The position numbers were made by a program, and so were the translations under genes. Positions 17,535-29,103 of a DNA stretch of 64,000 bases are shown here, piece after piece. The DNA is from JAKPAM01 sp047601745 (GTDB lineage: Bacteria > Pseudomonadota > Gammaproteobacteria > Burkholderiales > Burkholderiaceae_E). The notes below the pieces were generated by a model. That model saw nothing but the letters and a program-made list of their open reading frames with translations. It ran no database searches and had not been told where the DNA came from. The number at the start of each line of letters is the position of its first letter. Within the stretch, counting starts at the first letter, position 1. The stretch is taken from contig JASGIS010000001.1 in assembly GCA_047601745.1 (NCBI GenBank), positions 1-64,000 of the forward strand, given 5' to 3'.

Positions 17535-18967
17535 GGCGCTCGCCCGGGCACGAGCAGCCCGTTCCGATCGCCGGCGCGGACGCCGCCGCCGGCCGCACCG
17601 CGCTCGCGCTGCTGGTGGCGGGCACGTTCTTCATGGAGAACCTCGACGCCACGGTCATCACGCCGGCGATTCCGGCGATGGCGGGCAGCTTCGGCGTGCA
17701 GCCGGTCGACCTCGACATCGGCGTCTCGGCCTACATGCTGACGCTGGGCGTCTTCATCCCGATCAGCGGCTGGGCGGCCGAACGCTTCGGCGCGCGGCGG
17801 GTGTTCGCGTTCGCCATCGCGCTGTTCACGCTCGCCTCGCTGCTGTGCGGCCTGTCGGCCTCGCTGCCGCAGTTCGTCGCCACGCGCGTGCTGCAAGGCA
17901 TCGGCGGCGCGCTGATGGTGCCGGTCGGCCGGCTGGTCGTGCTGCGCGAGACGCCCAAGCACGAACTGGTGCGAGCGATCGCGATGCTGACCTGGCCCGC
18001 GCTCGTGGCGCCGGTGCTCGGGCCGCCGCTGGGCGGGCTGATCGCCGACCATGGCGACTGGCGCTGGATCTTCTGGCTGAACCTGCCGCTCGGTGCCGTC
18101 GCGCTGCTGCTGGCCCTGCGCATCGTGCCGGAGCTGGAACGGCACCGGGACAAGACGTTCGACTGGCCCGGCTTCCTGCTGACCGGCAGTGGCCTGTTCT
18201 GCCTGATGGCCGCCACCGAGATCCTGTCGCGGCCCGAGGCCGCCTGGCGCAGCGCGGCGATGCTGCTGGCCGCAGGCATCGCGCTGATGGCGGCGAGCGT
18301 GCGCCACCTCAGGCGCGCGGCCCGGCCGATGCTCGAGCTGTCGGCGCTGAAGCTGCCCACCTTCGCCGTGACGATCTGGGGCGGCTCGTTGTTCCGGATG
18401 GGCGTCAGCGCGGTACCGTTCCTGATTCCGCTGATGTTCCAGATCGGTTTCGGCTTCGACGCGTTCTCGGCGGGCATGATGCTGATGGCGGTGTTCGCCG
18501 GCAATCTAGCGATGAAACCGATGACGACGCCGGTGATGCGCCGCTTCGGTTTCCGGCCGGTGCTGATCGTCAATGGCGTGCTCAACGCCGCGCTGATCGG
18601 CGCCTGCGCGCTGTTCGCGAGCCGGATGCCGCTGTCGCTGATCTGCGCGGTACTGTTCCTCGGCGGGATGGCGCGCTCGATGCAGTTCACCGCGCTCAAC
18701 AGCATCGCCTTCAGCGACGTGCCGCAGCCGCAGATGCCGGATGCGAACACCTTGTTCTCCACGGCCTTCCAGCTCGCGATGGGCCTCGGTGTCGCGCTCG
18801 GCGCGATCGCCTGGCGCATCGGCGAGTCGCTCGCGCCCGGTGCGGGCGCCGACGTCCCGTTCCGCATCGCCTTCCTGATCGTCGCCGCCACCTCGCTGCT
18901 GGCGGTCGTCGACAGCGTCAGGCTGCGCCCCGGCGTCGGCGACCACGTCGCGAGGAACAGGCCTTAG
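17531..18967 (+). CDS. MFS transporter, DHA2-like drug/metabolite exporter
   Basis: 478 residues from GTG 17531. The segment MENLDATVITPAIP is the TM1 motif of DHA2 exporters, and GWAAERFGARRVF is MFS motif A between TM2 and TM3. About 14 hydrophobic segments are visible. These proteins export drugs or metabolites using the proton gradient. The GTG lies in the GTGA that contains the SDR stop codon; no other start gives a complete TM1 with such coupling. It is part of the cluster under the divergent LysR regulator. Confidence 0.9.
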   Translation: MRRSPGHEQPVPIAGADAAAGRTALALLVAGTFFMENLDATVITPAIPAMAGSFGVQPVDLDIGVSAYMLTLGVFIPISGWAAERFGARRVFAFAIALFTLASLLCGLSASLPQFVATRVLQGIGGALMVPVGRLVVLRETPKHELVRAIAMLTWPALVAPVLGPPLGGLIADHGDWRWIFWLNLPLGAVALLLALRIVPELERHRDKTFDWPGFLLTGSGLFCLMAATEILSRPEAAWRSAAMLLAAGIALMAASVRHLRRAARPMLELSALKLPTFAVTIWGGSLFRMGVSAVPFLIPLMFQIGFGFDAFSAGMMLMAVFAGNLAMKPMTTPVMRRFGFRPVLIVNGVLNAALIGACALFASRMPLSLICAVLFLGGMARSMQFTALNSIAFSDVPQPQMPDANTLFSTAFQLAMGLGVALGAIAWRIGESLAPGAGADVPFRIAFLIVAATSLLAVVDSVRLRPGVGDHVARNRP

Positions 18968-19026
18968 CCCGGCCGAGGCGAACGAGCCAGGCCGACACCC
19001 CAATCGATCGACCCTGAGGAGATGAG

Positions 19027-19746
19027 ATGACGGACAGGACATTGAACGGCAGGACGGTGCTGGTGCTCGGCGGCTCATCCGGCATCGGCTTCGGCGTGGC
19101 GCGGGCCGCGCAAGCGGCGGGAGCGGAAGTGACCATCGCTTCGCGCTCGACGCAGAAGATCCAGGCCGCCCTCGCCCGCCTCGGCGGCGCGGCGGCCGGC
19201 GCCAGCCTCGATACCGGCGACGCCGCCGCGCTCGAGCGCTTCTTCGCGGCGCACGCGCCGTTCGACCATGTGTTCTGCTCGGCGGCGAGCACCAAGGTCG
19301 CGGCCGTGCGCGAACTGCCGCTCGAAGAGGCGTACGCGTCTTTCGGCTCCAAGTTCTGGGGCGCCTATCGGCTGGCCCGCGCGGCCAGGGTCGTCGATGG
19401 CGGATCGCTGACGCTGACGTCCGGGTTCCTGTCGGTCCGCCCGAAGGCCGGCGCCGCGATCCAGGGCGCGATCAACGCCGGCCTCGAAGGCCTGACCCGC
19501 GGACTGGCGCTGGAGTTCGCGCCGGTGCGGGTCAACTGCGTCTCGCCCGGCCTGATCATGACCGAGATGTACGATACGCTGGACGGCGACCGACGCAAGG
19601 CGATGTTCGACGGCGCCGCGCACCGCCTGCCGGTGGGCCGCATCGGAACGCCCGATGACGTCGCCATGCAGGCGATCGCGCTGATGGCCAATCCCTACAT
19701 GAGCGGCAGTACCGTCTACGTCGACGGCGGCGGCGCGATCGCCTGA
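19027..19746 (+). CDS. SDR-family protein lacking the canonical Tyr and Lys
   Basis: 239 residues. The Rossmann fold is intact (LGGSSGIGFGVA near residue 17), and the C-terminal STVYVDGGGAIA is normal. At the active-site helix, however, the usual YxxxK before AALEGL reads QGAIN before AGLEGL, so Tyr is replaced by Gln and Lys by Asn. A Ser remains in LTSGF. This subgroup of SDRs may act as a cofactor-binding regulator or use other residues. GAGGAG lies 6 nt before the ATG. It follows the MFS gene by 59 nt on the same strand. The stop codon lies in the first unit of a 14-bp tandem array. Confidence 0.85.
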   Translation: MTDRTLNGRTVLVLGGSSGIGFGVARAAQAAGAEVTIASRSTQKIQAALARLGGAAAGASLDTGDAAALERFFAAHAPFDHVFCSAASTKVAAVRELPLEEAYASFGSKFWGAYRLARAARVVDGGSLTLTSGFLSVRPKAGAAIQGAINAGLEGLTRGLALEFAPVRVNCVSPGLIMTEMYDTLDGDRRKAMFDGAAHRLPVGRIGTPDDVAMQAIALMANPYMSGSTVYVDGGGAIA

Positions 19747-19852
19747 CGCCCATCGCCTGACGCCCATCGACCGACACTTATCGCCTGACACTTATCTCCT
19801 GACACTTATCGCCCGACGATTATCGCCCGACGCTTATCGCCTAGCGCCGATC
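19741..19852. repeat. Tandem array of eight 14-bp units
   Basis: Eight consecutive 14-bp units of the form GCCTGACACTTATC, differing at a few positions, with no spacers. The first unit contains the TGA stop of the preceding SDR gene, so the array appears to have grown from the 3' end of that gene. It lies 63 nt before the DUF1697 start. Confidence 0.9.
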
Positions 19853-19915
19853 ACCCGCGGGGCCGCCGGCCGGCGAGGTCTCGTGCGCGGTCGATCCTGA
19901 ACGGAGTACTGATCG

Positions 19916-20485
19916 ATGAACACGCTCATCGCCCTGCTTCGCGCCGTCAACGTCGGCGGCACCGGCAAACTGCCGATGGATGCCTTGCGCCGCCTGTGCG
20001 AGCAGGCCGGCTTCACGAACGTGCGCACGTATATCCAATCGGGCAATGTCGTGTTCGACACCGACCTGCCCGCAGGCGGCGCGAAGCCGGCACTCGAAAC
20101 CAGGCTGCAGGACTACTGCGGCAAGCCCGTCGGCGTGATCTTGCGGGACGGGGAACAGATGCGCGGCATCCTGGCCCGCAATCCTTTCCCGAACGCGGCG
20201 CCGGACAAGGTCGCCGTCCTGTTCGTCGAACAGGCCCCGGCGCCGGATGTCGCCGCGACGGCCAAGGGGTTGGCCGACGAAGAAGTCGTGGCGGGCGAAC
20301 TCGAGATCTTCATCCACTACCCATCCGGCATGGGGCGGTCGAAGCTCAGGCTGCCCGCTCAATCCGGCGGCACCGCGCGCAACCTGAATACGGTGGCCAG
20401 GCTCGCGGCGATGGCCGATCCGATGGCCGATCCAGCGCCCGCGCGAACGGGGCCCTCCGTCCGCCGCGCCGGCCGCCGCTCCTGA
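19916..20485 (+). CDS. DUF1697 family protein
   Basis: 189 residues. The N-terminus TLIALLRAVNVGGTGKLPM and the block VRTYIQSGNVVFDTD are the signature of DUF1697, a widespread cytoplasmic family without an established function. GGAGT lies upstream of the ATG. No partner gene is evident: the preceding gene is an SDR separated by a tandem array, and the following gene (Lrp type) is convergent. The C-terminal Pro/Arg-rich tail is probably disordered. No function is proposed. Confidence 0.88.
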   Translation: MNTLIALLRAVNVGGTGKLPMDALRRLCEQAGFTNVRTYIQSGNVVFDTDLPAGGAKPALETRLQDYCGKPVGVILRDGEQMRGILARNPFPNAAPDKVAVLFVEQAPAPDVAATAKGLADEEVVAGELEIFIHYPSGMGRSKLRLPAQSGGTARNLNTVARLAAMADPMADPAPARTGPSVRRAGRRS

Positions 20486-20517
20486 GCGCAGGCTCCGGAC
20501 CCGTGCCCGCACGCCGA

Positions 20518-21015
20518 TCAGCCGGCGATCCGCGTCTCGAACTTGGCCCGATGGATGCTGAAGAACGCGCGCACGTTGCGCACGTTCGAGTCCGCGCCGA
20601 ACAGTTGCTGCGACAGCCGGTGATAGGCCGGCATGTCGGCGACCTGCGCGATCAGCACGAAATCCGGTCCCGGCGACACGCGATAGCACTGCAGCACCGC
20701 GTCCGAGCCGACCGCGCGCGATTCGAACGCCCGCTGCGCTTCGTCGTCCTGCCGGTCGAGCGCGACCTCGATGATCGCCGTCAACCGATGACCGAGCGCC
20801 TGCGGCCGGACGATCGCGACCTGCCGCTCGATGATGCCGGCGTCGATCAGTCGCTTGACGCGGCGCAGGCAGGTCGGCGGTGACGCGTGCACGCGCCCGG
20901 CCAGCGCGAGATTGCTCAGCGACGCGTCGCGCTGCAACTGGTCGAGGATCCGCAGATCGAGCGTGTCGAGGGCCGGTCCGTCATCGCTGTCGTCAATGTC
21001 GGCCGAAGTCTGCAA
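20518..21015 (-). CDS. Lrp/AsnC-family transcriptional regulator
   Basis: 165 residues. The N-terminal winged helix-turn-helix is seen as LDLRILDQLQRDASLSNLAL with recognition helix SPPTCLRRVKRL. The C-terminal RAM ligand-binding domain contains GPDFVLIAQVADMPAY. The family binds amino acids and assembles on DNA as octamers. It is divergent from glmS across a 151-nt AT-rich gap carrying two perfect inverted repeats, so it probably controls itself and glmS. The ligand is not predictable. The ATG at 21015 gives a slightly long acidic N-terminus (SADIDDSDDG). Confidence 0.92.
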   Translation of the reverse strand: MQTSADIDDSDDGPALDTLDLRILDQLQRDASLSNLALAGRVHASPPTCLRRVKRLIDAGIIERQVAIVRPQALGHRLTAIIEVALDRQDDEAQRAFESRAVGSDAVLQCYRVSPGPDFVLIAQVADMPAYHRLSQQLFGADSNVRNVRAFFSIHRAKFETRIAG

Positions 21016-21073
21016 TTTTTATCCTATATACGCCAATCGATCGGAATTTTATTCCATACCCATCATATCGTGA

Positions 21074-21114
21074 ATGAATAGTTCATATATGCATCATTAT
21101 TGAACTTTAAGTTC
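21074..21114. promoter_or_regulatory. Two inverted repeats, candidate Lrp operators
   Basis: ATGAA-TAG-TTCAT (21074-21086) and GAACTT-T-AAGTTC (21102-21114) are perfect 13-bp dyads with centres 28 bp apart. They lie in a gap that is markedly AT-rich compared with the surrounding genes. Repeated dyads on one face suit an Lrp/AsnC oligomer. The second dyad is 52 nt before the glmS ATG. Confidence 0.5.
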
Positions 21115-21166
21115 TTCTCCTCTCTCCTACGATGCGCTCTCATCCCTCATCACCAGAGAGCGAACC

Positions 21167-22996
<1,830 letters not shown>

Positions 22997-23005
22997 AGCG
23001 ACGCG

Positions 23006-25192
<2,187 letters not shown>

Positions 25193-25275
25193 GCTTGTTC
25201 TTGATGAAGGTGGTTCGACGCCCCACGGTCGGCCGCGAGGTCCCGCGCCGGCTCGTCCACTGGCGGCGCAACGTT

Positions 25276-25334
25276 GAATACGAATGATTATCAGGACGAA
25301 GCGGACTTTATGAACCAAACAGTAGTACTGTCAA
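25276..25334 (-). promoter_or_regulatory. Sigma-70 promoter with Fur-box-like site for the siderophore receptor
   Basis: On the minus strand TTGACA (25329-25334) and TAAAGT (25305-25310) are 18 nt apart. The predicted start of transcription is near 25298. The following 19 bp, CTGATAATCATTCGTATTC (25276-25294), resemble the Fur consensus, with GATAATCATT the best-matching half. The geometry predicts repression by iron-loaded Fur at the receptor promoter. Confidence 0.75.
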
Positions 25335-25378
25335 GTGCTACTATTGATGACTCCCTCGTCAACCGAACGTTCGCGGCG

Positions 25379-26146
25379 ATGAACAAAACGACCCGGGACC
25401 CGGCCCCGCGCAAGATCGACGACGAACCGGCCAAGGCCGGCCGGCATGCGCCGCCGCCCGGCGCGCGCGCCGCAGCCTATCCGCGCTTGCGATTCCGCGC
25501 GTCGCAGGCGCAGATCTGGGCATTGCTGGCGTCGCTGGGGCCGGTCGACCTGAGCCGGGAGCGGATCCTCGGCCACCTGCGCGCGCACGACCCGACGCTG
25601 CCCAGCGCGAGCGTCGACGGCATCATCAACGGCATGGAACACAAGGGGTTGTTGACGCGCCGGATCATGTCCGACGAGCTGATCCTGTATCGAATCAAGC
25701 CGTTCGACGACGCGTCGCGCAGCGCCTCGCCCCCGCCGCGGACGCCGTCGCGCCGCGAAGCGCCTCGCACCCGCCGCTCCGCGCATACGACCGAGCGGAT
25801 CCTGGCCGCGCTGGCGGACGCGGGCGATACGCCGTTGAGCCGCTCGGACATCCACCGCCGCCTGGCCCGCGAAGGCAGCACGATGAGCCTGTCGACCGTC
25901 TACCGGGCGATGGGCAGCCTCGAGCGCAAGGGTCTGGTCTTGACCGAATGGGGCGCCGACCGCGAAGCCCGCTACCGGATCAAGCCGACCGGTTTCGACG
26001 CGCAGACGCTGTTCGTGTGCTGCGACTCGACCGGGCGGCGCGTCGAGATCCGCGATCGCGCGCTGCTCGGCCGGCTGATCACGCTCGCGCACGAGCACGG
26101 CATCGATACCGCCGGCAAGACGATCTCGGTCGTGTTCTCGGACTGA
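25379..26146 (+). CDS. Fur-like regulator with two tandem winged helices and degenerate metal site
   Basis: 255 residues. The C-terminal part follows Fur architecture: winged helix (about 135-203, with SLSTVYRAMGSLERKGLVL) and a dimerisation-like domain (about 204-255). Where Fur has HHxH and CxxC ligands, this reads GFDAQTLFVCCDSTGR, so the metal sites are not recognisable. A second winged helix of the same pattern lies at about 40-108 (ILGHLRAHD...IINGMEHKGLLTRR) and both end in YRIKP. Start: ATG 25379 is preferred because the 23 codons from ATG 25310 are AT-rich and unlike the gene. It is divergent from a siderophore receptor and convergent with a paralogue, and probably controls iron uptake genes. 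Confidence 0.75.
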   Translation: MNKTTRDPAPRKIDDEPAKAGRHAPPPGARAAAYPRLRFRASQAQIWALLASLGPVDLSRERILGHLRAHDPTLPSASVDGIINGMEHKGLLTRRIMSDELILYRIKPFDDASRSASPPPRTPSRREAPRTRRSAHTTERILAALADAGDTPLSRSDIHRRLAREGSTMSLSTVYRAMGSLERKGLVLTEWGADREARYRIKPTGFDAQTLFVCCDSTGRRVEIRDRALLGRLITLAHEHGIDTAGKTISVVFSD

Positions 26147-26192
26147 GGATGGGCTGCGGCGAACGATCGGCCGCCGCGACGCGCGGCGGCGG

Positions 26193-26741
26193 CTATGCCG
26201 ACTGCCGTTCGGCCGCCGTGCGCGGCACGGCCTGGCCTTCGGGCTCGACCAGCCGGAAGCTGATCTCGCCGCCGGCAGTGCCGAAGCCGTGCTGGTTCGC
26301 GACGGCGAGCAGACGGGCCAGCAGTGCGCGATCCTTGATGGTGACCGTCCGGCCGTCGGCGCCGCCGGTGATCGCCAGCTCGCAGACGTCGAAATGGCTG
26401 GGCTTGATCCGGTACAGCGCCTCGCGCTTGCCGCTCCATTCGCACAGGACTTCGCCGGTGCGCACCAGTTCGTCGACGACGCGGTACACGGACGACAGGC
26501 TGATCGCCGAACCGGCGAGCTTCATCCGCCGGAAGATCTCCTTGCGGCTGATCGCGTTCGGCGCGGTCCGGGCGATCGCCCCGAGGACCTGGTTGCGAGA
26601 GACCGTACGCCGCGTCCGCGCGGCGCGAGATGCGACGTCGCGCAGGGACGGCGACACGGATCGGACGGCCGGCTCCGCGGCCAGGTCGAAGCGGTTGCCC
26701 GCGCGGGAAGCCACGCAAGCCGGTACGGTACTGACGGACAT
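26193..26741 (-). CDS. Fur-like regulator with degenerate metal site (single winged helix)
   Basis: 182 residues. The winged helix (about 45-113) shows ISRKEIFRRMKLAGS and SLSSVYRVVDELVRTGEVL and ends in YRIKP. The dimerisation-like part (about 114-165) reads SHFDVCELAITGGADGRTV, again without the His/Cys ligands of Fur. It aligns throughout with the C-terminal half of the gene at 25379-26146, with DRALL-RL and HG-TAG blocks shared, so the two are paralogues. The first 40 residues are low complexity. GGAAACG precedes ATG 26741. A good Fur-box-like site lies about 41 nt upstream, suggesting iron control. It converges on its paralogue with a 46-nt gap. Confidence 0.75.
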   Translation of the reverse strand: MSVSTVPACVASRAGNRFDLAAEPAVRSVSPSLRDVASRAARTRRTVSRNQVLGAIARTAPNAISRKEIFRRMKLAGSAISLSSVYRVVDELVRTGEVLCEWSGKREALYRIKPSHFDVCELAITGGADGRTVTIKDRALLARLLAVANQHGFGTAGGEISFRLVEPEGQAVPRTAAERQSA

Positions 26742-26782
26742 CGTTTCCAGCGGTGACGGACAATCGAACGGAATATGCACGT

Positions 26783-26801
26783 GAGAATGATTGCCATTCT
26801 T
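26783..26801. promoter_or_regulatory. Fur-box-like site upstream of the second Fur-like gene
   Basis: GAGAATGATTGCCATTCTT matches the 19-bp Fur consensus at about 13 positions and is itself a near-palindrome. It lies 41 nt before the ATG at 26741. The site may be bound by true Fur or by the adjacent Fur-like proteins. Confidence 0.65.
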
Positions 26802-26834
26802 TGTTGTGCGGATTTGTTCTTTCGTGTCACTATT

Positions 26835-26857
26835 TGTCAGCCTGAGTCCGGCTGACA
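26835..26857. promoter_or_regulatory. Perfect 8-bp inverted repeat
   Basis: TGTCAGCC and GGCTGACA flank a 7-nt centre. It lies about 34 bp upstream of the Fur-box-like site, in the 349-nt gap 26742-27090 that otherwise contains no gene. It has no T run on either strand and is more likely an operator than a terminator. Confidence 0.4.
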
Positions 26858-26927
26858 CAAAACAGCAACATTGCGCGTGCGGCGCGGCCTGGCGACGGCA
26901 TACGGCCGACGAAGAGCCGGCACGGCC

Positions 26928-26962
26928 AAAAAAAGGTCCTTCGAGAGATGACTCGAAGGACC
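26928..26962 (-). terminator. Rho-independent terminator of the piuA-piuC-oxidase operon
   Basis: A perfect 11-bp stem (GGTCCTTCGAG/CTCGAAGGACC) with a 6-nt loop is followed on the minus strand by seven T residues. It lies about 130 nt downstream of the oxidase stop at 27091 and has the correct polarity for that operon. Confidence 0.92.
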
Positions 26963-27090
26963 CGAGAAAATACGTCTCCGTGGGAGGAGTCGCGGGTTCA
27001 TGGTAGCAGACGCGGTGCCGATGCGGGCAGGTTTCCGCACGCGCCCGATGGCTGCTCGCCGCCGGATCCGGTTCGCTCGAAACTCGCCGG

Positions 27091-28422
27091 TCACGGCCAC
27101 GGCGGCGTCCGGCGCGACAGCCGCTCGGGACCGACCTGCGACAGCGTCGCGCAGCCGAGCTGCGCCATCGCCAGTTCGAACTCGGTCCGCATCAGATGCA
27201 GCAGATGCGCGACGCCCAGCGCGCCGGCGACCGCCAGCGCGTGCAGTTGCGGACGGCCGATCAGGACCGCGTCGGCCCCCAGCGCCAGCGCCTTGACCAC
27301 ATCGGTCCCCCATCGCACGCCACCGTCGACGAGCAGCGGCGTTCGCGGCAGCGCGTCGCGCACGCCGGCCAGCAGCGTCAGCGGCGACGGCATGCCGTCG
27401 AGCACGCGGCCGCCGTGGTTCGACAGCACCAGCCCGTCGACGCCGCGCTCGACCGCCATCCGTGCCTGCGGCGGCGGCAGCCATCCCTTGACCAGCAGCG
27501 GCAGGCGGGTGCGAGCGCGCAGCCAGTCGAGCTCGTCCCAGGTCGGCGCGGCGTCGGCCAGCGGCGTGCCCAGCACGATCCGCGACTGGCCGGCGTGGCT
27601 CGTGTGCCGCAGCGGCGCGATGCCGCGCAGGTTGGCGGCCTCCACGCCCGGCGGCAGCGCGAAGCCCGAGCGCTTGACCGACGCGTCGATCGTCCAGACG
27701 ATCGCCGAATAACCGGCCGACTCCGCACGCCGCAGCAGCGCCAGGGTCTGCTCGCGCTCGGGCTGCGAGTACAACTGGAACCACAGCGGCGCGGCAGTGG
27801 CAGCACCGGCAGCACCGGCAGCACCGGCAGCACCGGCGGCACCGGCGGCACCGGCGGCACTAGCAGCACTAGCAGCACTAGCAGCGCTAGCGGCACCAGC
27901 AGTACCACCAGCACCAGCCGCAGCGCCGCCATCGGCCGCCGCATCGCCAGCCGCTCGATGACCCGTCTGATCGGCCGTCGCATCGCTCACCTGGCGAGCC
28001 GCCTCGGCGATGGCTTCGAGCGGATGGCTGGACAGCGTGCTCGCGATGAAACCGGCCTGCACGGCCATCGCGCCCTGCACGCTGGCCAGCTCGCCGGCCG
28101 GATGGACGAGCCGCTGGTAAGCGACCGGAGCCAGCAGCAACGGGTGGGCCAGCGTCCGGCCGAACAGCGAAAGCCGCGTGTGGCCGCCGCGCAGATCGGC
28201 GAACGGCAGCGGCGACAGGCCCAGTTCGTCGAACGCCGCGCGGTTGCCGGCCAGCGTCGATTCCTGGTCGGCGCCGCCCTGCACGTGGCGCCACGCCATC
28301 GCTTCGACGTGATGGATCGCGTGGCGCTCGTAGTCGGCCGCGCACGCGATGTCGGGCGGAATCCGCGCGTGCGGCGCGCGGACCGGCTGCCCGAGCGCAT
28401 TCGACGGCGCGGCCGCGCTCAT
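27091..28422 (-). CDS. FMN-dependent alpha-hydroxy-acid dehydrogenase/oxidase with Ala/Gly insert
   Basis: 443 residues from ATG 28422, which overlaps the piuC stop (ATGA). Family motifs are PLLLAPVAYQRL, the FMN-loop STLSS (about 129-132), PLWFQLYSQ (about 212-220), LVKGW with the FMN-contacting Lys (about 312), the catalytic SNHGGR with His336, and VDGGVRWGTDVVKALALGA. The enzyme oxidises an L-2-hydroxy acid to the 2-oxo acid. Between helix 3 and strand 4 (about residues 146-210) there is a low-complexity Ala/Gly/Ser insert encoded by a 9-bp array. After strand 4 the usual GxRExD segment is shortened. Membership of a siderophore-receptor operon is unusual and suggests a hydroxycarboxylate siderophore or its breakdown product as substrate. 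Confidence 0.88.
   Translation of the reverse strand: MSAAAPSNALGQPVRAPHARIPPDIACAADYERHAIHHVEAMAWRHVQGGADQESTLAGNRAAFDELGLSPLPFADLRGGHTRLSLFGRTLAHPLLLAPVAYQRLVHPAGELASVQGAMAVQAGFIASTLSSHPLEAIAEAARQVSDATADQTGHRAAGDAAADGGAAAGAGGTAGAASAASAASAASAAGAAGAAGAAGAAGAAGAATAAPLWFQLYSQPEREQTLALLRRAESAGYSAIVWTIDASVKRSGFALPPGVEAANLRGIAPLRHTSHAGQSRIVLGTPLADAAPTWDELDWLRARTRLPLLVKGWLPPPQARMAVERGVDGLVLSNHGGRVLDGMPSPLTLLAGVRDALPRTPLLVDGGVRWGTDVVKALALGADAVLIGRPQLHALAVAGALGVAHLLHLMRTEFELAMAQLGCATLSQVGPERLSRRTPPWP
27801..27917. repeat. In-frame tandem array, thirteen 9-bp units, within the oxidase gene
   Basis: Thirteen consecutive 9-bp units of the type CAGCACCGG, drifting to CAGCACTAG toward higher coordinates. 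On the coding (minus) strand each unit adds three residues of Ala/Gly/Ser. Unit changes by slippage keep the reading frame, so length variation between strains is expected. Confidence 0.9.
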
Positions 28423-29099
28423 GCCTGCGACCACATGCGCAACAGGTTGTGATAAGTGCCGGACAGCGCCGACAGGCTGGGGTCGCCCGGATGACGGACG
28501 GTCAGTTGCTGGATCTGCTGGTCCAGGTCGAACAGCAGCCGGCGCTGCTCGTCGGACGCCACCAGGCTGTGCGTCCAGAAGAAGCTCGCATAACGCGTCC
28601 CGCGCGTCACCGGTTCGACGCGGTGCAGGCTGGTCCCCGGATACAGGATCGCGTCGCCGGCCGGCAGCTTGACGGCCTGCTGGCCGAACGTGTCCTCGAC
28701 GACCAGCTCGCCGCCGTCATACGCGTCCGGATCGCTGAGGAAGACCGTCGTCGACACGTCGCTGCGCACCTTGATCGCGGTGCCCGGGATCGTCACGAAC
28801 GCGTTGTCGACATGGTTGCCGTAGGTGCCGCCGCCTTCGTAGCGGTTGAAGCGCGGCGGCAGCACCTTCAACGGCAGCGCCGCCGACATGAACAGCGGAT
28901 TGCGTCCGAGCCGGTCGAGGATCAAGTCGCCGATCGCGCGGGCGACCGGACTGTCCAGCGGCAACTGCTGGTTGGCCTTGACGTGCACGGCCAGCGATCC
29001 GGCCGTCGCGCGCCCGTCCTGCCAGGCCGCCTCGCTCAGCGCCTTGCGGCACTGGCGGACTTCGTCGGCACTGAGCAGGGCGGGAACGCGGATCAGCAT
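28419..29099 (-). CDS. piuC: PKHD-type Fe(II)/2-oxoglutarate hydroxylase (PiuC/YbiX family)
   Basis: 226 residues, the usual YbiX/PiuC length. The iron ligands are the HxD of GNHVDNA (His96, Asp98) and the distal His159 of TSLHRVEPV, followed by a 2-oxoglutarate-binding Arg in RGTRYASFFW. The start is ATG 29099, only 4 nt after the piuA stop. The family accompanies Fiu/PiuA catecholate receptors and is thought to hydroxylate an unknown substrate linked to siderophore use. The stop overlaps the start of the following oxidase gene, so three genes form one operon. Confidence 0.95.
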   Translation of the reverse strand: MLIRVPALLSADEVRQCRKALSEAAWQDGRATAGSLAVHVKANQQLPLDSPVARAIGDLILDRLGRNPLFMSAALPLKVLPPRFNRYEGGGTYGNHVDNAFVTIPGTAIKVRSDVSTTVFLSDPDAYDGGELVVEDTFGQQAVKLPAGDAILYPGTSLHRVEPVTRGTRYASFFWTHSLVASDEQRRLLFDLDQQIQQLTVRHPGDPSLSALSGTYHNLLRMWSQA

Positions 29100-29103
29100 G
29101 TCG

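Noticed and set aside
25310..25378. N-terminal extension of the tandem Fur-like protein from ATG 25310
   Set aside because: These 23 codons are AT-rich and unlike the gene, and the ATG overlaps the divergent receptor promoter.
26835..26857. Inverted repeat as a terminator
   Set aside because: No T run follows on either strand; the real terminator with a T run is at 26928-26962.
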